Below, in pieces: positions 6,705-12,658 of a stretch of DNA of 25,991 nt. A program made the position numbers and the translations under genes. Origin of the DNA: a virus. The stretch spans positions 1 to 25,991 of IMG/VR virus record IMGVR_UViG_3300027782_000320; one strand, written 5' to 3'. How positions within the stretch are numbered: the first letter of the stretch is position 1; each line of letters opens with the position of its first letter. Below the pieces are notes generated by a model that was given only the letters and a program-made list of their open reading frames with translations, ran no database searches and had not been told where the DNA came from.

Positions 6705-7466
6705 ATGGAATATCATAAAAACACAGAAAAGATTTCAAAGTCAGGGTTGGACCTGATTCACAAATCGCCGTTACATTATTGGGACAGGTATCTAAACCCT
6801 GCAGCGCAGGAAAGAAAAACGCCTGCTTTAATTTTAGGCAGCGCAGTTCATTGCGCAGTTTTAGAACCGCAGGAATTCGGAAAGCGCTACGCCATTGCTC
6901 CCGAGGTCGACAAAAGAACCAAGGAAGGCAAAGAGATATTTGCAAACTTTGAGGCATCCATCGAGGGACTTGAAGTAATTTCAAAAGCCGATTCAGTTAT
7001 TTGTGAGCGTATCATGGAAGCGATTAATCGACACGATGAGGCATCGCTTTTAATGTCAAAAATTACATGGGTTGAGAAAGTGATTGAAGTCGATGACATG
7101 AAGTGTCGCCCGGATGCAATTATTGGGCCTCTTAATTTAATTATTGATTTAAAGACTACAGATGACGCAAGTCCGAAAGCATTTGGAAGATCAGCTTTGA
7201 AATATCGTTATGATGTTCAGGCAGCATTTTATATTGATTTATATGAGGCGCATTATAATTGTAAATGCGAAGGCTTTATTTTTATAGCTGTTGAAAAGAC
7301 TCCGCCATTTGGTGTCGGTGTTTATGTTATTGAAGACGAAGACATAGAGTTTGGCCGTCAAAAATACAAAGCGGATTTAGAGCGATGGCGTGAAGCGAAA
7401 GCAAATAATAAATGGACTGGATATACAGGAATAAATAAATTGGAGATGCCGAGTTATGGAAAGTAA
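6705..7466 (+). CDS. PD-(D/E)XK exonuclease (RecE/DUF3799-like)
   Basis: With the ATG at 6705 this is a 253-residue nuclease. The family core is visible: 'LILGSAVHCAVLEP' with H49, 'KCRPDAI' with D137, 'IIDLKTT' with D148 and K150, and 'YDVQAAFYID' carrying the conserved Q. This matches the RecE C-terminal/DUF3799 group of phage 5'-3' exonucleases, which process double-stranded ends to give the single-stranded tails used by RecT. It is the first gene of the plus-strand operon and is encoded two genes before recT. A TTG start at 6687 is possible but would put the start within the palindrome. Confidence 0.9.
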   Translation: MEYHKNTEKISKSGLDLIHKSPLHYWDRYLNPAAQERKTPALILGSAVHCAVLEPQEFGKRYAIAPEVDKRTKEGKEIFANFEASIEGLEVISKADSVICERIMEAINRHDEASLLMSKITWVEKVIEVDDMKCRPDAIIGPLNLIIDLKTTDDASPKAFGRSALKYRYDVQAAFYIDLYEAHYNCKCEGFIFIAVEKTPPFGVGVYVIEDEDIEFGRQKYKADLERWREAKANNKWTGYTGINKLEMPSYGK

Positions 7467-7776
7467 TATAATAATTAAATATGATGATTTAAAAAGATTT
7501 AATAGAGTTCTGTCTTTTATAAATGCAATTAACAAAAAAAATCCTGAATTTATAGAATATATTATATCTATAAAAGATCATGAAGGCAATTTAGATATTA
7601 AATGCAAACCAATGAATTCAAAACAAATATATAAATATTATAAATTATGTTTAGGAATTTGGGAATCGTATGGAGAAAGTACAATTTGGTTTGATTCAGA
7701 TTATATACTTTCAGAACATACGGAAAAAAAATGGAATATGATAAAAGAAGCTTTTAAAAAAATTGATTTATTATGA
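7456..7776 (+). CDS. AT-rich hypothetical protein, 106 aa (moron-like)
   Basis: No family recognised. The protein is rich in Lys, Ile, Asn and Tyr, with 'KYDDLKRFNRVLSFINAINKK' near the N-terminus, 'QIYKYYKLCLGIWESYGEST' in the middle, and a helical C-terminus. My hand count gives 55 G/C in 240 bases (7501-7740), 23%, against 53% and 48% in 60-base samples of the flanking genes. This strongly suggests recent arrival from another source. It overlaps the exonuclease by 11 bases and recT by an ATGA, so it has been fitted cleanly into the operon. Confidence 0.82.
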   Translation: MESNIIIKYDDLKRFNRVLSFINAINKKNPEFIEYIISIKDHEGNLDIKCKPMNSKQIYKYYKLCLGIWESYGESTIWFDSDYILSEHTEKKWNMIKEAFKKIDLL

Positions 7777-8369
7777 CAACCGAATTAACCACCAACCCAG
7801 AGGAACAATTTGACCTCATTCAGCGCAAGGCAAAAGCACTTGCAGCTTCAACCGTAATCCCAAAAGATTATCAAAACAACATCCCCAATACTCTCGTCGC
7901 TCTTGAGATGGCGCATCGCATCGGAGCCTCGCCTTTGATGGTCATGCAAAATTTACACATTATTCACGGACGCCCGTCATGGTCATCGACATTTATTATA
8001 GCCGCTTTGAATTCATGCGGAAGATTCTCAGCCATCAGATTTGAGGATGGCGAAGGATCATGCAAGGCTGTAGCTACAGAAAAGGAAACAGGAGAAATTC
8101 TCACTGGCCCAACGGTTACGATTGATATGGCCAAGAAAGAGGGATGGTTTCAAAAGGCAGGCAGCAAATGGCAAACGATGCCAGAATTAATGTTGAAATA
8201 CAGAGCAGCTTCTTTTTTTGGTCGCCTGTATGCCCCCGAAATAATGATGGGGATGCACACCGAATTTGAAATTCAAGACATACAGCCAGTGAAGGCAAAT
8301 AATGTTCTCAATTTAATTACTCCCAAGGAAGAGGCGGAATCCGAAACCAATACAGAGGCTCCGGAATAA
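7773..8369 (+). CDS. recT: RecT-family single-strand annealing protein
   Basis: A 198-residue RecT-like recombinase. The family segments visible are 'IPKDYQNNIPNTLVALEMAHRIGASPLMVMQNLHII', 'GRPSWSSTFIIAALNSCG', 'TMDMAKKEGW'-like 'IDMAKKEGWFQKAGSKWQTM' and 'PELMLKYRAASFFGRLYAPEIMMGM'. It anneals single-stranded DNA made by the exonuclease and is used for phage recombination and end repair. It is shorter than E. coli RecT (269) mainly at the C-terminus. Its ATG overlaps the previous stop (ATGA). A hairpin terminator begins 70 bases after its stop. Confidence 0.88.
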   Translation: MTTELTTNPEEQFDLIQRKAKALAASTVIPKDYQNNIPNTLVALEMAHRIGASPLMVMQNLHIIHGRPSWSSTFIIAALNSCGRFSAIRFEDGEGSCKAVATEKETGEILTGPTVTIDMAKKEGWFQKAGSKWQTMPELMLKYRAASFFGRLYAPEIMMGMHTEFEIQDIQPVKANNVLNLITPKEEAESETNTEAPE

Positions 8370-8493
8370 TTAGATCCGTCCAATAATTAACCCAATTTTC
8401 GCCGTTGTAAATTGCGACATCATAGTCCGACGTCAAGACTGCCACTCCATCAAGTGGCAGTTTTTTTGTGACGTCAAACCATTCAATTTTCAT
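8317..8493 (-). CDS. DUF551-like small protein, 58 aa
   Basis: A 58-residue frame from ATG 8493 to TAA 8317. Its ATG overlaps the endolysin stop as ATGA, so it is likely coupled to it. The sequence follows the DUF551 pattern: 'EWFDVTKKLPLDGVAVL' (LP..G..VL), a Tyr/Trp middle 'IYNGENWVNYW', and a C-terminal 'PLYWFRIPPLPWE' like the family's 'THWMPLPEPP'. Function of DUF551 is unknown; such proteins are common phage accessories. The last 53 bases overlap the end of recT on the other strand, and the recT terminator hairpin lies inside its coding sequence. Confidence 0.8.
   Translation of the reverse strand: MKIEWFDVTKKLPLDGVAVLTSDYDVAIYNGENWVNYWTDLIIPEPLYWFRIPPLPWE
8439..8467 (+). terminator. 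Intrinsic terminator of the recombination operon
   Basis: CTGCCACT (8439-8446), loop CCATCA, AGTGGCAG (8453-8460) forms a perfect 8-bp stem followed by seven T (8461-8467). It starts 70 bases after the recT stop. GACGTC at 8429-8434 and 8470-8475 can extend the structure. It works in the plus direction only; the minus strand has no T-run after the stem. It is embedded in the antisense DUF551-like gene. Confidence 0.9.
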
Positions 8494-9080
8494 ATTAAAA
8501 CGAAATCTATTTTTTCGCCGTTGGTAAAATGTTTAACAACTTCAAACCAATATTTGTCTGGCACAACTTGACATCCTGCAGACCAGTTGTCTATAAATGA
8601 TCCTAAGCCAGCACGATGTAAATTAATTCCAAATAATCCATTCTGAACATTAAGCTCATCAATTTTATTATCTTTATTGCCATCTCTATATATTTTCATT
8701 GATCCAATTTGCGCAAAGAAAGGGGCGCCGAGCCACAAAGATTTCCAATTTGGGGAGCTTCTAAAAACGTGTGAATATTTCACAGTCTGACGAGCTGCAA
8801 TTGCAGTTCCAGTTATCCCGCCGTGAGTTATTGGATTCTGAATATAGTGCTTGCCTGCAGTCGTCGAGCATGGGAATATAGATGCAATTTCGCCACCTAC
8901 CCACAACACTCCAAAATCATCAAATGTATTTGTGAGCATCTCGTCACACCTTACCCAGGTGATTCCTTTCTTTTGGTTGGTTATGTATTTTTTAATTTCG
9001 ATTTTGGTTTTTTCACCAATGATTCCATCGACTACCAAATTACAGCCGAAACGATTGAGATATGATTGAACTTGTTTCAT
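8490..9080 (-). CDS. Endolysin-like protein: peptidoglycan-binding + L,D-transpeptidase-fold domain
   Basis: A 196-residue protein. Residues about 3-33 resemble a PG_binding_1 repeat ('VQSYLNRFGCNLVVDGIIGEKT'). The C-terminal part resembles the YkuD/L,D-transpeptidase fold: H155 in 'GINLHRAG', then S167-x-G-C170 ('NWSAGCQV'), matching the family's H-x14-17-[S/T]HGC spacing with H replaced by A. A dockerin-like loop at 131-141 (D133, N135, D137, D141) may bind calcium. By position it is the cell-wall enzyme of the lysis cassette. Whether it cuts or crosslinks peptidoglycan cannot be read from sequence. It overlaps both neighbours by ATGA. Confidence 0.8.
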   Translation of the reverse strand: MKQVQSYLNRFGCNLVVDGIIGEKTKIEIKKYITNQKKGITWVRCDEMLTNTFDDFGVLWVGGEIASIFPCSTTAGKHYIQNPITHGGITGTAIAARQTVKYSHVFRSSPNWKSLWLGAPFFAQIGSMKIYRDGNKDNKIDELNVQNGLFGINLHRAGLGSFIDNWSAGCQVVPDKYWFEVVKHFTNGEKIDFVLI

Positions 9081-9388
9081 GATATAAATATTAAAATTAC
9101 GCTAAAAATTGAAGTTATCCACAGCCATTTTGTAAGCTTGACATTCTTGTCCAAAAGTACAGAATTTTTACACAGTTCTTTTTTATAACAAACCCGCAAA
9201 GTATCGATATAAATACTATCAATAGTATGCTTTTTTCTGTACAGCGACACCATCTCGCGAGCCTTTGCGCCTTTAATGAGGTATTCATTCGCACCCTTGA
9301 GAGTCGAGCTGTCTATTGAGAAGGATTGAGCGCTCGAGTAGGTCGGTTGAATAAGGAGTATCAGTAAAACAAATAAATAACGTGTCAT
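9077..9388 (-). CDS. Exported protein with C-terminal membrane anchor (u-spanin-like topology)
   Basis: With the ATG at 9388 this 103-residue protein begins with a signal peptide (TRYLFVLLILLIQPTYSSAQ), has a charged middle part, and ends in one membrane span (WLWITSIFSVILIFIS). An N-terminal export signal plus a C-terminal anchor is the layout of unimolecular spanins, but there is no lipobox cysteine, so it is not a standard lipoprotein spanin. It overlaps the previous gene by 104 bases in another frame, as Rz1 does with Rz, and its stop overlaps the endolysin start (ATGA). Part in outer-membrane disruption is inferred from topology and place. Confidence 0.65.
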   Translation of the reverse strand: MTRYLFVLLILLIQPTYSSAQSFSIDSSTLKGANEYLIKGAKAREMVSLYRKKHTIDSIYIDTLRVCYKKELCKNSVLLDKNVKLTKWLWITSIFSVILIFIS

Positions 9389-9560
9389 ATTTTTGAATGA
9401 TTTTTTTACGAGTGATATAAAATGAGTCGGTTTGTTTTGAATACAACGTATCAATTGAACTAAATATCTCAGGTTCTGTATTTGGTTTTGGTTGCAACCA
9501 AACGAGCGCCAAAAATAAAAGTAAAATTATTATCGCCCCTGTCCTCGTGATTTCTTGCAT
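9285..9560 (-). CDS. Membrane-anchored protein, spanin-like (i-spanin candidate)
   Basis: A 91-residue protein with an N-terminal membrane span (GAIIILLLFLALVWL, about 8-22) and a polar periplasmic-type domain with 'RKKIIQKYDTLFICFTDTPY' and 'LLERSILLNRQLDSQGCE'. This is the layout of an inner-membrane spanin subunit. The next gene starts 104 bases before its stop in another frame, which resembles Rz/Rz1 gene nesting. It overlaps the 37-residue basic protein at its start. No sequence family recognised; the call rests on topology and lysis-cassette position. Confidence 0.65.
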   Translation of the reverse strand: MQEITRTGAIIILLLFLALVWLQPKPNTEPEIFSSIDTLYSKQTDSFYITRKKIIQKYDTLFICFTDTPYSTDLLERSILLNRQLDSQGCE

Positions 9561-9643
9561 GGCTTATTATTTTTGGAGTGAACACCCGGGCGTTTGCGTT
9601 TTGGCTTACGCTTGTGGGTTGCTGTCTGAGTTATTTTTGCCAT
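9530..9643 (-). CDS. Very basic 37-residue protein in overlapping frame
   Basis: A frame from ATG 9643 to TAA 9530 that bridges the holin candidate (38-base overlap) and the spanin-like gene (31-base overlap). Of its 37 residues, 14 are Lys or Arg; the core reads 'HKRKPKRKRPGVHSKNNKP' and the end 'SRGQGR'. From memory, small basic proteins with the 'RKRPGVH(S/A)K ... RGQGR' pattern recur in Bacteroidota phages, which is the main support. Without it the 45 bases between the two neighbours would be empty. Function unknown; nucleic-acid binding would fit the charge. Confidence 0.72.
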   Translation of the reverse strand: MAKITQTATHKRKPKRKRPGVHSKNNKPCKKSRGQGR

Positions 9644-9854
9644 TGCTAAATTTATCTATTGACGTGAATCCAAGCGTTAAAATTACTATCCATTCAACAG
9701 CCTCAACTAATTCTTTGCTAGGTGCCACATCTGTCGGAGTTGTGCTATTGTATGCAAGTGTGCCAAATAAAACAAAAGCACCAATGATTCCAACAAATCG
9801 CTTTGAACTAAATTCGCCTTTATCTCCTTTAAATATTTCTAATATCTTTTTCAT
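9606..9854 (-). CDS. Holin candidate, two membrane spans, 82 aa
   Basis: The protein starts with a charged segment 'MKKILEIFKGDKGEFSSKRF' and has spans at about 20-36 (FVGIIGAFVLFGTLAYN) and 50-66 (AVEWIVILTLGFTSIDK), then a polar Asn/Ser tail. Length and two spans fit class II phage holins, and small proteins with this layout are often annotated as holins in Bacteroidota phages. It lies four genes before the endolysin. ATGA overlap with the upstream gene supports coupling. Confidence 0.7.
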   Translation of the reverse strand: MKKILEIFKGDKGEFSSKRFVGIIGAFVLFGTLAYNSTTPTDVAPSKELVEAVEWIVILTLGFTSIDKFSNGKNNSDSNPQA

Positions 9855-10144
9855 TTATTTTTTAATAATAAATCTTTGATTGCATCCTCTTTCCCTTCCA
9901 ATGCAGAAAGATAAAACTCGCATTCATATTTATACACAGATACCAATGAATCACTTCGTTTCATATTGGTTTGCATTTTTTCAACCTTACTCGCCAAAAC
10001 TTCATTCTCTTTTTTGCAGTTGACAATCAGTTCTTTTTTGGTGTTCTCACTTTCGTAGTACAAAAAGCCCACAACTCCAAGCATTAAAAACGCTACGGCA
10101 CTGATTGGATTCTTTGAAAATTGATCAAATGATATAACACTCAT
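9851..10144 (-). CDS. N-anchored coiled-coil protein, 97 aa (possible Rz-like)
   Basis: One membrane span at about 13-30 (ISAVAFLMLGVVGFLYY) is followed by a coiled-coil-like region (ENTKKELIVNCKKENEVL and onward to about 60) and a short helical end. This is the layout of inner-membrane spanins (Rz), so there are two such candidates in the cassette (also 9285-9560). ATGA overlaps join it to both neighbours. No family recognised by sequence. Confidence 0.68.
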   Translation of the reverse strand: MSVISFDQFSKNPISAVAFLMLGVVGFLYYESENTKKELIVNCKKENEVLASKVEKMQTNMKRSDSLVSVYKYECEFYLSALEGKEDAIKDLLLKNK

Positions 10145-10314
10145 TTTTTTGATTTTAAATAGTAATAACGAATAGCAAATAACCCACTCACGATAGCAAT
10201 CAACCCAGCAAATGCCGTTATAATAGGTTGCATTTGCGTTGATAACGTTGCTAAGAAAGATATTATTGACGTAGTTGCCAGTCCATCGGCTGATGTGTCG
10301 TTAAGGTTTTTCAT
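10141..10314 (-). CDS. Small membrane protein, 57 aa (holin-like)
   Basis: A frame from ATG 10314 to TGA 10141, with ATGA overlaps at both ends (with the 73-residue gene and with the 97-residue gene). It has a polar N-terminus ('MKNLNDTSADGLATTS'), a weakly hydrophobic segment, and one clear span at about 29-48 (QPIITAFAGLIAIVSGLFAI), ending 'RYYYLKSKK'. The stop-start fits at both ends leave little doubt that it is translated. It may be a holin or antiholin; two other membrane proteins in the cassette compete for that role. Confidence 0.8.
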   Translation of the reverse strand: MKNLNDTSADGLATTSIISFLATLSTQMQPIITAFAGLIAIVSGLFAIRYYYLKSKK

Positions 10315-10532
10315 ATTGGAAAAGGTGATGATGGTTTAGGTATGTATTCGCCTTGTGGTAAATCAAACAACCACATAAACTCGGTGTCTTTAAATGCTTC
10401 TTTGTCTTGTTCGTTACCAAAGAAAAAGTAATTTCCCTGAATGTCCGCTACACAATTTATAAACTGATAAGGGTTTATGAATTGACCTTGTACTTGGTCG
10501 TATTGTTGGGTGGTTAAAATATATCCTATCAT
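10311..10532 (-). CDS. Small hypothetical protein after the receptor-type protein, 73 aa
   Basis: No family recognised. The protein is aromatic- and glutamine-rich ('TTQQYDQVQGQFINPYQFIN', 'GNYFFFGNEQDKEAF', 'MWLFDLPQGEYIPKP') with no membrane span. It follows the beta-rich tail-tip gene with a TAATG overlap, so it may be a tail-fibre accessory or assembly protein rather than a lysis protein. Its stop overlaps the next start (ATGA). Confidence 0.7.
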   Translation of the reverse strand: MIGYILTTQQYDQVQGQFINPYQFINCVADIQGNYFFFGNEQDKEAFKDTEFMWLFDLPQGEYIPKPSSPFPI

Positions 10533-11305
10533 TATACGTTACGTGAAAGGGTTGTTTGAAATGCTTGTACGGCTGTATAGAAGTTAGATGCTTGAGTATC
10601 TGTTAAGCCGTCACCAGCACTTAAAAATGCAGTTTGTCTATTTGACCAATATGCTTTTGTTACTGCATTTAATGCTCCATAAATTAACGATAATAATGAC
10701 AAAGCAGTTGATAAATTTGATGATGTATTTTTAACTGTACCATTATAATATGCTTTTTGTAAATTAGATGCAGTTCGTGAAACATTAAAAAACCCAGTAG
10801 ATGTTGATTGCGATCCAGCACTAATTTCAACAGCATTTACAGAATAATAATAAATACCTGCATATTTAGCCACAATTTCCAAATCTTGACCTGCATTAAA
10901 ATCATAAGCATTAATTACAGAATCTGTCCTTGTATACATTGATATATGAGAAGAATTTAATGTCAATGATGTATTTGGAATTAAAGTAGTGTCAAAATAA
11001 GCACTCGTCCCATTAGGAGTAACCCCCGTACTCGCAAACGTCCAACCACTTGTAAAAGTTCCCGTAAAACTACTACTCTTGAGATTCTGCGCACACGCTG
11101 CTGCACTTGCCCCAACCATAGGGTAAATAGCTTTCATAGGTGTCCAAAGTGAATTGGCTTTTAAATCAGCAACTAATTGTTTAGTCGCATTTTGTTCGGT
11201 AGTTGTTAACGAACCACCCGCAGCAATAACTCTATTGTAGTATGCTAACCAATCAGCATCTACACCACTTATTGAACTTATTATCCCGTGACTTGCTAAA
11301 ATCAT
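10532..11305 (-). CDS. LamG-like beta-sandwich tail-tip/receptor-binding candidate
   Basis: With the ATG at 11305 (TAATG overlap with the fibre gene) this is a 257-residue protein. An N-terminal helical part (about 1-55) is followed by 'PMKAIYPMVGASAAACAQNL', 'SGWTFASTGVTPNGTSAYFD' and 'NSSHISMYTRTDS', a pattern I associate with concanavalin/LamG-like domains in Bacteroidota phage tail proteins. The C-terminal 'YWSNRQTAFLSAGDGLTDTQ' ends in a helix. It lies right after a repeat-bearing fibre, the usual place of a receptor-binding protein. Residue-level binding sites cannot be assigned. Confidence 0.65.
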   Translation of the reverse strand: MILASHGIISSISGVDADWLAYYNRVIAAGGSLTTTEQNATKQLVADLKANSLWTPMKAIYPMVGASAAACAQNLKSSSFTGTFTSGWTFASTGVTPNGTSAYFDTTLIPNTSLTLNSSHISMYTRTDSVINAYDFNAGQDLEIVAKYAGIYYYSVNAVEISAGSQSTSTGFFNVSRTASNLQKAYYNGTVKNTSSNLSTALSLLSLIYGALNAVTKAYWSNRQTAFLSAGDGLTDTQASNFYTAVQAFQTTLSRNV

Positions 11306-12615
11306 TATGCTATATCTCCAAATAAATACCACTCATTAGTGTCAATCTTAATCAAAGTTGCACCACTATATTGAGCATTTAATTTAACTTTACTTGCGTT
11401 ACTTCTAATAGTTACACCACTTGTAGGTACTAACGTAGTTTGACCAGCACCATATTGTGCAAGTAAAATCTGTGTACCCGTTGCAAATGCTACCGAACTA
11501 TTTAAAGGTATTGTTAAATTGTTTGCACTGGCGACGTTCATCTCAACAAGTTTATCGGCATCGCTCAAAACAAGTGTATAACTTGCAGTTTGCCTATTTG
11601 CTACGATTAATTTATCAGTCTTCAATGCAAGGTTTGCAATAGTAGCGAATAGTCCGACTGCCCAATCATAAACACTTTTTACACTTGGGTATTTTGTGTT
11701 ACTTGCTTGGTCTGTTGTTACACTTGTGCTTTTGTTTGCTACATTTTCAGGGGTAAAACCAAGAGCATCTTGCTTTGCATTCCACGTCGCAGAACTTGCG
11801 ATTTTTGCATCTGCAATCGCAACACCATTCCAAGTTGCACTAATAATTGAACCAGCATAATCAAGTGTATTTGTTGACCAACTTACGTTTGATGGTGCTA
11901 ATTCGTGTTTCTCCCAACTACCGGCAGCAATTGAATTTGAAAGTAAAGTAACTTCAACATAACCCCCACTTGGTATGCTAACTATTAAAGTATTACTATT
12001 ATTATTTATTGTAATAACACCACTACTTTGGTTATTATTAAAGTAAAAAATATCACCATTATTCAAAGTTGTTGCGTCAGGTAATTTTATCACTTGACCG
12101 CCACTACCAGTTACAACATAACTCCTATTTGAAGCACTTGTAAGGGTTATTAGTGTGCCACTTGCAGCAACAGAAGTAAACCCAAAGAATGTTTGCTTTG
12201 AATTTAATTGGGTTTGAATTGAACTTGTAACTCCATTCAAGTAGTCAAATTCAGTATTTGAAACAAGTCCACTACCTATTTTAGAAGCGTCTATTCCACT
12301 TGGTAAATCACTTGCAGCTAAATCAGCACCTGCAGTTACAAGTCCTTTTGCATCGTATGTGATTTTAGTTTTTGTTGCACCAGTAATGGCTGCGTTTTCA
12401 TCAACCTTCAAATCTAATGCAGTTTGTGTTGCCGAACTTATAGGTTTATTCGCATCACTTGTATTGTCTACATTATTTAAAGCTAATGCAGTTTTTAAAG
12501 CTGTAGGTGTAATCTTTTTAGTTTCAGCCGCTGACGTGTCAACAATGGGAAACAAATCGGCCGCGTTGTCAACGGTTGCAATTGTTGTTAACTGACTAAT
12601 TTTTTGGTCTGCCAT
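11305..12615 (-). CDS. Tail fibre protein
   Basis: A 436-residue, Thr/Ser/Asn/Ala-rich protein. The N-terminus 'MADQKISQLTTIATVDNAADLFPIVD' is the virion-attachment start common to phage fibres. It has tail-fibre repeat segments ('LNNVDNTSDANKPISSATQ'), a 'DYLNGVTSSIQTQLNSKQ' segment, and two beta-rich modules (about 150-235 and 335-436) that contain similar 'GSGGQVIKLPDATTLNNGD' and 'ADKLVEMNVASANNLTIPL' strands. A 'GFTPENVANKSTSVTTDQAS' spacer lies between them. It has its own upstream -7 box. Trimeric fibre structure is inferred. Confidence 0.8.
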   Translation of the reverse strand: MADQKISQLTTIATVDNAADLFPIVDTSAAETKKITPTALKTALALNNVDNTSDANKPISSATQTALDLKVDENAAITGATKTKITYDAKGLVTAGADLAASDLPSGIDASKIGSGLVSNTEFDYLNGVTSSIQTQLNSKQTFFGFTSVAASGTLITLTSASNRSYVVTGSGGQVIKLPDATTLNNGDIFYFNNNQSSGVITINNNSNTLIVSIPSGGYVEVTLLSNSIAAGSWEKHELAPSNVSWSTNTLDYAGSIISATWNGVAIADAKIASSATWNAKQDALGFTPENVANKSTSVTTDQASNTKYPSVKSVYDWAVGLFATIANLALKTDKLIVANRQTASYTLVLSDADKLVEMNVASANNLTIPLNSSVAFATGTQILLAQYGAGQTTLVPTSGVTIRSNASKVKLNAQYSGATLIKIDTNEWYLFGDIA

Positions 12616-12619
12616 ATTT

Positions 12620-12627
12620 CAAAAGTA
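12620..12627 (-). promoter_or_regulatory. Possible -7 box TACTTTTG of the fibre gene
   Basis: TACTTTTG (TAnnTTTG) ends 4 bases before the fibre ATG, in the 43-base gap after the tail hub gene. The short distance to the start codon matches the ssb and tail chaperone promoters. No good TTG -33 element is seen. Confidence 0.4.
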
Positions 12628-12658
12628 AAACAGAACAGAGCCTCATTTGTTACAATTA

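Noticed and set aside
9115-9123. Exact bacterial DnaA box TTATCCACA
   Set aside because: It is a single site inside the exported lysis-region gene, far from the replication block, and has no neighbouring boxes or AT-rich unwinding region. Chance is the simplest explanation.
9547-9879. 110-residue plus-strand frame opposite the holin candidate
   Set aside because: It is antisense to four overlapping minus-strand genes, has no plus-strand promoter or neighbours, and its hydrophobicity mirrors the coding strand.
11305-12615. Possible diversity-generating retroelement target in the fibre gene
   Set aside because: No reverse transcriptase gene and no template repeat were seen anywhere in the window.
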